Source: Branchiostoma floridae
Taxonomy: Eukaryota > Chordata > Leptocardii > Amphioxiformes > Branchiostomatidae
Reading direction: 5' to 3'
Assembly (NCBI RefSeq): GCF_000003815.2
Contig: NC_049981.1
Coordinates: 8,316,085-8,380,084 of the forward strand
DNA length: 64,000 nt
The translations under genes and the position numbers were made by a program. This document shows positions 35,201 to 47,200 of this stretch, piece after piece. The notes under the pieces are model-generated. The model did no database searches and was not told where the DNA came from. It saw nothing but the letters and a program-made list of their open reading frames with translations. Every line of letters starts with the position of its first letter. The first letter of the stretch is position 1.

Positions 35201-38200
35201 TGTAAAACTCATATAAATTCTCTACGGAATTCAAAATCATATCCAGTTGCTCTTCTTTGCTGTACTTTTTTTATTCAAACTTTGTCATGTTTTTCAGGGC
35301 AAGGATGACAACTTTGTGTTCCTGTTCAATAAGAACTTCATAGATGAGTCAAAGTTTGTCTTCAAACCGCTTCCTGAGGTGGTGAAAGTGATGAGTAAGA
35401 CATTAGTGTTATCTGTTATTTCCTTCTAGTAAGCAAGACTCTGTTTTTTTTTACCAGGTCAAAGAAAAGCAGTGTTGTACTGACACACACATTGTCAAAT
35501 CTCATTAATATTCAAATTGCTTATAACATATCGTTTGTTGGAAATGTGAAGTAATTCTGATTATTGTAACATGCATTAAACCTAGTTTCATGTGATATTC
35601 GAAAGTATTGCAATTTCTGCAAACAACTGAACTTCATACAGAAATCACATTTGAAATCACAATTTGATGTGTATTTTGTGCAGTGGTGTACGTATTAAGA
35701 AATGGCTGAATTTGCATTGACAGATGATACGTAATTTGGCCTTTATCTGTCAATATTGACCATTGATTGCATAATCACTGTGAAAGGCATATTATAGTTG
35801 TATCACCTTAAACTTGTATCACTTCAGAATCTGTAACTTACTACAATCTGTTCTTTCTCTTTTCATGTTAAGTTGCAGAACCACATACGTTACAACCATA
35901 TCCAGTAAGTTGCTTTCCTTTCTATTGTATTTTAAAATGCTAGTTCACCTTTATCTGTGGGGTAACTTATATCGGATTCCATTGTTTTTAAGATCAAGGT
36001 ATTTAGGGATATCAAGTATGTTGGATTCAAATTGCAATGTATTCAAGGTATTGATTAGAGATTATAGAGTTTGAAACACCATCCATCAACTTGATATTCC
36101 TAACGGTGCACACCCCAGTTTATTTGGGGTCTGAAATCAAGGCTGCGCACCTTCAAGTCGACAGGCCGTCTCTTCAAGAAAATAAATCTAAAGCAGAAAA
36201 GCCGTATATGGGAATGAAGGGTATCGCTCCAGCTTTAAGAACAGCTGGGTTTCAGTTTCTTTACTCTCTCGACTTTAAGTAATTTTTGGGGAGGAAAGTT
36301 TTTTCATGTAAAAGGCATGCAAAAAAATGGGAATTTTGACGTGGAAATAAACTCAGCACCTACAAAAAAAAATGTATAGTCATAGAAATGACTGATATTG
36401 TTGGAAAGAGAATACACCTAGGATTAGTCAAGCAAAAAATAAATAAAATCGCAACACTGAAATTTTTACAATAACCCGACACGCGAGGCATAGCAACACG
36501 GTTCACAGAACGCATATGGACGGTGAATCTGGGTCAACGAGCAAATCACTTCCATCGCGTAGAAATACAAGGAAGTGAAACTCGGGCCCAAAACCAATTC
36601 GCACCAAAAACACATCACTTCTTACGCTTTTTAGCCATGCCAGTATCAAATGCCACTTCGCAGCAGATTACTCAGGCAGTTTAAGGCCTGTGACACCTGC
36701 GGATTGTCCAGTCAAGCAGTTATATGGCCGTAACTTTTGATATAACTATCTGTTTTCAACAAAATTTGGCCAGTTGACGTAACTCACACGTATTCAAAAT
36801 ATGATTGACACGGAAATTGCGTATCATGAAAATTTTGGGTAAAAAATCATATTTTTGGTAAAAAATGTGATGTTATTAAAATGGGTCTGTGCCCACAATG
36901 AAATGACTGTCTAACTGAGTCATATTTTCTGGAGTAATAGATTATATCTCTGTGATATCTAATGTGACCGGCCCTTTTGCCGCTTTACATCGGTAAGGCT
37001 CCATTTTAGGGCAAAAACAGAATTTTTTGACAATTTTTGGGTATTTTTCGTACAAATATCAATACAGCCACGGAAATCACAGATATTGCAAGAAGGCCCG
37101 CTTGATTTCTGAAGGTCTAAGGCTTAATGAACCTAAATCTGCACAAAACTCGTAATAAAACTGGTGCCCTGATGTGGGCAGGGGCCGACGAAACACTACT
37201 TACCCTACAAGAACTGTGCCAAAGTATGTTTCACTGTACGTAACGTTAACAGATAGTAAAATATGAATGTTTCATGTCTGTATCTGTTAAATCGCTGTTG
37301 TATCAATGCGAAATTTCGCAAGCAGTTAGCCTTATAAGGCATCAGTCAACTGCCATACAATCATTTTGGGCTAGAAATATCGATTTATAGCATTATTTTG
37401 CTGTCTCCTTGAAGTATGAGCGCCTCGCTGTTTTCCCGCCACTCCACACCCCGGGGGGTCGGAACGCATGTTCGGACTGTACCACTTGCAGCTCTCGCGG
37501 GGGTGCCCTTTTGTTAACCGCTTCTAGTTATGTCGATATTTGATAAATACTAGATCAATATCTTTAACACTCAACATTAATAAGTCTTAAAAAAGTAGTT
37601 AGTGTAACCCATACATCGTAAGTTCCTGTTTTCGCAATGTAACATTAGGTACTGACATTGGACCGTTCTAAAAACGCTCCGGCCCGGCGGGGTTACCTGA
37701 GGTCACGCAGTGGTTCGAATTCCATGTTCGACCAAAACTGTCACAGGCCTTAAAGTGCCTGAGTATGAGAAATTTGAAATCAAACCCAGATCCTCAAAAC
37801 ACTTTTGTCACATTTTTGTTGCGCACTATCTCGGACCCCTGTCACGGAAGAATTGGTGTGTGCACCGTTAAATTTCCCTGTTGTTTAAAACCCATAGGTT
37901 ATCCAGCAGATAAAAGTAAAAAAGCGTTATACTTATAGTCTGGATACGTTCTCGGACCTTGGTGATTAACATGCATTGGCATAATACCGGTAGTAAGACT
38001 TATACCGGTAGATTCAAAATACTGGAACTTAAAGAGATCTACACATGCAACAATAGTTATTTCTGAGCTGTGCACACTTCAGACATCTAGGTGTCCAATA
38101 CATCATTTACAAAGCATCGATAACAATGCATTCGAAGACAACAAGGCCAAAAGTTTTCAGTATCTTTTTCGGGGTAGGCAGCTCGTCGTGGGACGAACAC

Positions 38201-41200
38201 ACTGTCACATTCATTGCCAAATTTATAGATCATAATTACACATGCTCACGGCACAAGACGAACATGATTCAACAATAATCTTGAATTTCTGTTGGTGACC
38301 TACAACTCATGTAAAAGTGTGAAGAACCGTTGCATAATAGCCCGGATCTATGACTGAATGGGCAAAATTGAACGTACGCAGCCATTTTCCCGCCATTTTT
38401 ATATCTACGCTAGCAGTGAAGTGTTACGTCATAGCGGTTGTGACGGACAGAAGTCAAATGAAAATTCTTGACAGTATACGTCCGTTTTCTCATGACATTT
38501 TGTATGCTCATGCAGGTTTATGTTTTATGCATTTACTGACAGAAAAGGAAGGAACATCAGAGGATGTATAAATGTACATAGCGGCAGTTAATTGTGCCGT
38601 GTTTCGTCCTACCGGTATTTTTTACCCCCTCCCAACCACGCGCCCGTTCGTCGTGTAATTCCGCGGCGTGTTACAATTACAATATTACGCTTTTAGCAGG
38701 ACAAGAGTGGCAGAAAAGTTACACAGAAGAAGTGGCAAGGGTAACCTATAACAGCAACATGTAACTGGAGAAAATGATGCGTTGACAATTTGTCAAATCA
38801 GTATGGCTAGAGAAATCGTCGTAAACGTACCGGTATTATGATAATAGATGTTATACAATGTAGTTTTAAAGTTTATAGTAAATTATAGTTTTAAAGTCTA
38901 AATCTTTGTCAACTGATTCTCACTAAAAGACTTGCCACATGATGTTACAAAATAAAATAAAGATTATTTTTTTATATCCTAACTACAACTGAATCTATTT
39001 CTTTAAAAGTATTGAATTTGTACCTGTGTAAGAGTGTCAAACTGATAGAGAAATTCTTATTTTGTGCTGTTACAGTAGTATATAGAAGAGTTGTCTTTAA
39101 GTTTATACATGTATTTGTGTACTTTTTTTCTTTTCAGGAGAGGAAAAAATCGTATGGCCTGTCATACCACTACTGTAGACAGACAGCAGATAACTATAAT
39201 CAGCTGTTCAAAGGCAGCAGAGCATCCATGTAAGTCACATTTTCTTGTTGTTTGTCATCCACAAGGTCCAAATACCCAGTTGTGCCATGCAACAGGTACT
39301 ATATTTTGTTTAGTTTCTAAGTCAGATTGTGAAACTTAGTTTCAAAGTCAGGGTATGGTAGACATACTTATTTTCATCAGAATGCAGGAAATTAATTGTG
39401 AGAAAAATTATCCATACTATAGGCCATACACAATGTGTAATTACAGTGTGATGTGTACTACATTGAGTACGTGAGGGAGTGTACTATATTGTCTCAATCA
39501 AAGTAGTATTACATGTACATACTTTTTGAACTTTAAAAGGTGTTACAAGTTGTTGCCAAAGTCAGGTGCATACCTATTTGATTTAATGATGGGTAAATGG
39601 GAAAAGAGCAAGGTGGTGCAGCACTTCCAGGAAGGATGCATTTTTAGAATTTAAAGTAGGTTCATGTTCTTTACACATGCAACATTCCTTCTATTTTGAG
39701 TGATTTTGTAACTTGCTATAGATGATTCACAAGTTTGTAGAGACAATTATGTATTTTTTTTTACAAATTTAAGCAAGGACGTTGAATATAGAAGTCCTTG
39801 ATTTTTCATAATTTGCTGGGGTAAGGGAAGATAACAAGATCATGATTCATGATGTGTTCAAGATTGGTGGAGAAGACGTGCAAACTTTATTTGAGTTTTT
39901 CCATTTTATCTTTCAGTCCCACAAATTTCTCCCAAACACGCTCCAACTCTGGGGTGTGTAATTTGATGGCTGGTGCATGCTTTAATCAATAAAACATGTT
40001 AATATCATGGGCCTGTCCCCCTGCAGGCTAAACCTCCTCCGTCTACAGAACACAATGACCAAACTGGTGAAGGAAATCTCCAGCAGCTTCTGTACATACA
40101 AGGGACAAGCAGCACATTTCATGGCCAGGTCAGGACATGTCACAGGCAACTTTCTACTTATCTATTTATTCTTTATTTCTGGCCAAATAAAACAAGTTGA
40201 AAATAGCTACTGACTGTGGTGCACTGTAGCTTAATGTTTATCAATTTTATATTCATTTCTGTCATAATTGTTTATCTTGGAACTTGTGTTGTTGGAATTT
40301 TTTTTCAAGGATACCAATTTTTTTTCATATTTTCCACATTACACAGTTAAATATTAGTTTCACGGGTGAGTAATAGATGAAATACAACATAGATGTATTC
40401 CGCATCACCCTCAGTCCCAGACCTCCTGCAGTCACAGCAGGTTATTGGACAATCCTACCTGCGGTCAGGCTGGTACCTGCAGCCAGGGGTGAAATGGAAT
40501 ACATCGTCTTCAATGTTGTATTTCATATTTCCTGCTAACATTACCATGTATGGAACTGAAGCAGCAAATGTTTTTTTTCTAATCAGCCTTGAGTGTGATA
40601 TGGAGAAATATGCTGAGCAGTCTACAACAGGAATAAGTGAGTGTTTGTTTTTAACATTAATACTACTTCATCACACTTTCCTTGGTTTTGTTACAACATT
40701 AGACAACATTAGATATTACAATCAATTTAAGTTCACTGGAGTTCAAATTTATGGTAAACTGAAAAGGTAGTGTTCACAGTGGTTTTGAATTCGTAGTAGC
40801 ACTATACAGAATGCAAACCCCGGTGGCACCTTAATGTACATTGTGTATGACTATAGGCTGGTGTGATCCAGACCAACAGAACAGTCGCTTTTGGCAGTGC
40901 TGGTGTTATCAACTGTCACTGATCTAACCATATGTACCCTCTGAATATGTAGCACTTCTTGATAAACATGTATTCGATGTTCAAAGGTTGGGTCTGTATT
41001 CAATTTGTGCTTTTAATATGCATCTTCACCTTACATGTAACATTCACCACCAACACATGATATGAATGTGCAATGCACATGCATGTAACATTTAACAAGG
41101 AGGTAGGCAAGTCTAACAAAACTATTCGCTGTGATTTTGACTTTGGGGTGAGGTAGTCATTGACATCATGAATGAACCCCAAACATTTCTGTATTTACAG

Positions 41201-44200
41201 TACATGACTTGTATATTGTCACCAATCACATTGCTGAGAGTGTTTGCATAACAAGGTTCATCTCCTCTCACAGCCTCAGAAAAGATGTTCAGGTCTTGGA
41301 GAGAAACACAGAAGGAAGTTGAGGCAGTCACCACAGTGCATGTAAGTTATCGATCAACTCATCATGACTAAAACTTTAAGCTAGAAATTAAGCTGGGATT
41401 CAGGGGAAAGATTCAGGGCCAAGTGTGTTTGCATTATATGCAATCAGTATGTCATGAGTTTGATCAATGTCAGACCAAAGACGTAAAATTTGATATATGC
41501 TGCTTTCTCTGCTCTAAGCATTCAGCATTTGGGAAAGAGTATAGGTCAAGTTGAACATGCAGACCGCTAATAGTGGAATAGCCACCCTATGGATGCACAA
41601 AGCTGTGTGGCCCAGGGCTAATTGGAAAGAAGATGGGCATTGCTCAGTGCACCATTTGGTGTGAACTTTTTCAAACCTTTTTTTCAGCAAGACGAGGTCC
41701 TGAAACATGAGAGTGCCAGTACAGCTCTGCAGACTAAACTGGTCCAGCCTCAGAGGAGTCCGCTCGCTCGCAGGAGGCAGATAGAGGAATTGGATGACAT
41801 GTAAGTGGGTAGTTGTCTTTATCTCAACAAGCAGTGGTGATGTGTTGGTGTAATGGTTAGGATGTGGCTCAAGTGTCCTGATATGTGTCACCAACATTGG
41901 GAAGGGCGCTTCAAGCAAATGTTCTCACTTCACTCAAATTATCTTGACTAGTTTTTTGTTTTCAAAAATGTCCTGGCTTATGTTATTACAGTTACTGCCA
42001 AATTCCATGCACCTTATGAATGATGACTAATGCTAAATTTGTACTGGTTGAATGTGGAATGATGACAGTGTAATGTTAAAAAGCTACAGTTATTGTAACT
42101 GTTACAGTTGTGTCTACCTGGTAACTTATCATTTCAGAGCAAAGCAGGCATTGACTCTCTTCAATGAGCTCAGACAAACTCCCAGAGGTGAGAGGAATTA
42201 AATTCCTTAAATTCCTTCACTGTTGTTGGGTAGTACCTTAGACCACCACATTATTAAATGGTGTCTATTGACTATTGAAATAACCCGCATATTATAAAAG
42301 AACTGGGTAAATTCAAATCCACTGCCTCAAAAGAAGAAGTCAAACAAAAACCAGCACCTTGTATTATATACTAGTAAGTTAGAAATGCAATACACAGTAA
42401 GAACTAGACTTGGATATTATTATAATTATATTTATCATTATCATATTTATGTTACATGCACTTGATGGTAGCCTTCAGGGTTGCAATTACTACAAATGTG
42501 CAATAATGTGCAGGCTTTCTCAAGAATTCTTGACATCTAAAAATTACCATAAATATAGCCTTCTTGATGAAGGTTACAAAAGACATCTCTGGTTTGTATA
42601 CACTGTACTCATCAGGGCTCGAAATACCACCTGCATATGCAGGTTAGTGCAGGTAAAGCCGTGCAGGTATTTCTGGTGTCTACCTGCACCTAACCTGCAC
42701 TGGTCCATGTACAGGGTTTTATACATAAATGTCCTATCATAATGTTGCAGATGTATATGAATTGTTATTAGCTGCATTGGATGTATATGAATTGTTATTA
42801 GCTGCATTGGATTTATATGAATTGTTATTAGCTCCATTGGCATTCCTATAAAGAGGAAAAGAATAAATAGAAAATGGTTCCTAAACAATTTCAGTATGAT
42901 CCATACTTTCTAAATTCTGAGTGGTGCAGGTGATATTTGTTTGGTGCAGGTAATTTTCAGTGTTACCTGCACCACTGCAATCCACGTGAGTCACAGGCAA
43001 CAATTGCTGGTGTTGTGACCCACACATCAACACGTAGATATAACATTAATTCGTGTAACACATTGAATACAATCAATCAATTATACAATCTAAAAGTAAA
43101 ACATCAAATAATATCTAAGATACTCATATTTATCAGCTAGTCCAATTAGACAGTCTCTGCTGAAAAAATCTCAGACTGGGCGCTTGTTTCACTTCCTGCG
43201 GTTCTCTGTAGTTGGTTCCAGAGACAGGAAGCATGCGGTATGAAACTGGACTTGACGTGTATGCCCGGGTTTTACAGTGAGATACATGTAGTAGAGGTGT
43301 GTCGAGTTGCAAAGCTGTATACATTTTTTTGTATGTGTGGCTCTTTGCTGCCCTCGTGTGAAGTTACAGATTACTTACACATCCATCTCTTAATTTGAAT
43401 GTCCACTTTGATCCTACAGAAGACAGAATGCATTACAGAGACAGTCAGAAGATGGTGAGAGTTGTGCTGAGCTGTGTCACAAAAAGAGACGTGCTTGTGA
43501 AGGACATATACACCCATCTTATGTGAGTAGCAAAACTCAGTCATGTACACAGGCTTACACATAGTAGAACAAGACTAGTGCAATATTGGTTTTCAACAGC
43601 TGCTGTTGGCTGGTTCCTGAATCGCATGTGTGCATTACCAATATCAAGACCATATAAAGTCAGGTAAATGTACAGCAAGTTGGTTGTTCCTGACTGGAAG
43701 CAAAATGTAAGGAATCTATAGCTGCTATAGATAAACAAACAACAGAAAGGCAACACTGTGCGAATATGAATTCCACAAATAACGAGAGTTGACTGTCATG
43801 CATATGATTTGAAATGCAAACAAAATGGGAAACCTCTAGACCACCCTGAGCACTTCCCATGCATCAAATTGCTTTCTTCTTTTGGAAAGGACACGTATAC
43901 ATTGTATATTGGTAAAAAAAAAGCGAGGAAACCTAGTCAAAGGAAAACTGGTATGAGTGCCTATTCAGCACCAAGGAAAGGTCCCATTTCTACAGGTATA
44001 CTATGTGTAATGGGAAACCTCTACAGTGTGCAAAAATCTGTGATTGTCCATGGGTGTCAATTTCCATGTGGATGTGGGCAGATTTTGGTCCAATACATGC
44101 TTAAAAGTGCTTTTTTAGACTGAAGCGTACATTTTGTAAAAGGATTTATTTACTGCACCTGCAATGCAAATAAAATTGCATATGTCGTATATATTTCAGG

Positions 44201-47200
44201 CCAGTGAAAATTTGGTTCAGGCCTTTTTATGTCCTTGCCCTAAAGATAGAAGTGAATACCAGTTTATCTCAATTAGGTCCGAACTCAGGTTTAATGCTAG
44301 TATGTATATCAGATTCCATCTGGAAACATGTTATGTAGGGATATGAAGTCACTAGACCTTGCAATATTCTAAAAATAACTGTTTGGACCTGAACCTGAAC
44401 CTCTTGACTTGCATCCAGACTTGAACCTGAACATTTAGGTTTGCAGCACTACAAATTATATATATATATAGTTAGTATAAAACAATGTAAAGATAATCAA
44501 CTGTTACAGTTACTGTGACTTTGGCCTAGTGAGTACAAATCAATATCAAAACAATAAATCACAAAGTAAGGTATTACTAACATTTTACCTTACAAGTTAC
44601 TACTTTCTGACAATGGTTTGCTACATGCTCAAATGATAAAAAGAAGATTATTTCTCAGGAAGCTGATAGAGTTGAGAAAAGAAGTGAAGGAGTTGCTACC
44701 CAAGATACAAAGAACTCTAAAGGACATTGAAGAATCCAGGAAAAAACTGACTGCATTCCAGAGGAAGAGGCAACAGGACCTATGGACTTTGCTGAAAGTT
44801 GTGGTAAGTAACGGGCTGCATACCTACACAACATCAGGTACAGGGATTTCGGTACATGTCCAGACCTGTAAACTGCCCCAAAACCCCTGCCGGACCATTA
44901 GGATAAGAGATGAAAACTAAAGCATTTTAATTTCAAAGATGGCTCTGATTTCAAGTTTGAGAACAGCATTTTAGTCTTTTCCAGTGCTAAATTTTTGTCT
45001 TTGTGATAGAATTTACGCATCACAAAAATTAGCATAATATTTGAACTTTCTGTAAATTTATATCTGTACAGTACTGGTCTTCATGATAAGATATTTTGGA
45101 TGTGTACCAAATTTATTTTCACGGTACCGTACCGGTACATATGATAAGGGTACACAGCCCTACTAAGTAACAAAAGTGCCATAATTATGCAATGTGCATG
45201 TAGGGCAGCAGGCTTTCTTGCTGTTTCATCAGTAGACTGTATTTTACAGGGGGGCTAGCTCCGCTACATTTTGGAGCTCTTTAACATACTCAAGGTACAT
45301 GTATGAAAAGTCAGTCTTGTCATTACTTTAGAATTAGATTAAGGGATAGCTGAAGTTCACAAAATGTCGTCCAAACTTCAATTCCTTATCTGTTGTCTCT
45401 ACTACATTTTGAAAGTGTCTTGAAGACTTATGTCCTGGACTGTCGTGAAGCACTGCCTTAGCCAGCCCTCCCACCTAAAATAGCATTATGAACTCCACAG
45501 CTGTCAGCTAAGCTTTAATAAGCTAAAGTCTGGTTGTTTACAAAATGTATATTTTGGAGTTTAGTCAAATTTATTAGGTGATTTCATGGCACCGTACCAG
45601 CTTCAAACTGGCACCACTTATCTGGTGGGGAAGATGTAACCAAAGTGTTTTAGTTACAGAAGGTGCCTGGGAACTCCCCTGACCCTGGAGGAGTGGACAA
45701 CAGGACCACCCCACCCCCCAGATCCCTGTCCTCCAGCACTAGTAGTGTGTCTTCTGTCTACCTGGAGAAAACATGGTCAGTAGTATTAATGGTCAGTAGT
45801 ATCAAACACTGCAGGACGCTCCACGATGGCTAATTTTGCCTAAGATTTACCTTGAATCTACCATGATCATCGTGCGATTTATGGGGTATGCTATTGCTGG
45901 TAATTTTGTGCGTTATACATGGATTTGAGCAGGGCCTAAGTCACCTACTGTTTCACTTGTTGTGGTTCTTGAATGGAATCAGGCAGAGACAGTAGATGCT
46001 GATAAACCTGTAAGGGTTAGTAGAGTACAGATCTGCATGTTCTCCTGTTCTTCTAGGATTCCTGACTGAGCACACCATACTTAACATGCATGTTGTTGAG
46101 CTACATGTATACTAACTTCCACAGATTGGAGGGGTGTTAACAGCTATCTTCTTGTTGTAGCTCTTTAGTTTATGTGGGCCTTACAAAGGAAATCTTCATG
46201 TGTTTTTTTCAGTGAGGAATCTATGGTGACAAGAAATGAGAACCAGGATGTGAGAGGAAGGTATTTGCTTTTGTTGCCTTCAGGAAGCAAACAAATCAAA
46301 CATTGTGCATGGTAATTTATCGTAAAATGCATTCATTTGAATAAGCACTGTATGTTCCTCAGTATTTTTTAGTGTACCGCAAAGAACCAGCCGCTGTTGT
46401 CAATGTGAAAGTCATCAAAGTGATAAGCAATGTTTGAGCTGTAAGAAATAAGACTAGTGTGATCTGGGATGTTTTGCTGTTCAATTACATCATAAGGGTG
46501 TATATTTGGCTGCATTTTTGTGTCAAACACTTACATGAAAACATTTGTCTCAGGTTTTCGGAGATGTTTAGCAGCATCATGAACCTGGAGTCTGACAGCT
46601 TCACTAACACACAGGTTTGTGGACATTTAAAGGCTCTTAAACAATGTATGTATGTATATTTGAATGTACGAGGGCGCTTCAAAAAGTAATGTCACTAGTT
46701 TTATAACAGGTTCATTTTTTCATCTAATGAGTTCAAATTTGGCACAAAGGTAAAGCCATATCTCTTTTTGAGATTGAGATATCTCACTTTGTTGTTCACG
46801 TTTTTATGAGTGACCGAGTTGAGGTCAAGATGACCACACCCTTGTTATCCCGTCGAAAGAAATTAGAGATTCAATTAATATGCAATTGATAATATCCCTG
46901 ACTCACTTGTAGCTATTGTATGAAGCTGAAACTGCACATGTATCAAGTTCCATTTCTTAATAAGGCACATAACAATTTTCACCTTTGAAATCCAATCATG
47001 TTTCTTTTTTTCGTTCCTTGGGTGAAGTGAGGTATGACCCCGGTCATCAGTGTCGTTAATCAGGGGTGGGCTGATTAAAGTTTATGTAGTGGACTTTTTC
47101 ATACACTAAAAGAAACCAAAATTTGCAAACCTATTGGTCTTGGAACAGCCAATAACTGTGCCAAGTTTCGTATCTTTTGGTTAATGGAAAATTAGTCTAC

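Noticed and set aside
35873-35904. Alternative acceptor TTGCAG at 35879 for the short IKK exon
   Set aside because: It shortens the exon by six bases and also keeps frame, but the TTAAG acceptor at 35871-35872 gives a better match to the IKK residues at this position; transcript data would decide.
42410-42888. Frames of about 105-110 codons on both strands
   Set aside because: They cover the 30-bp tandem units and the TGCAGGT repeat cluster in an IKK intron.
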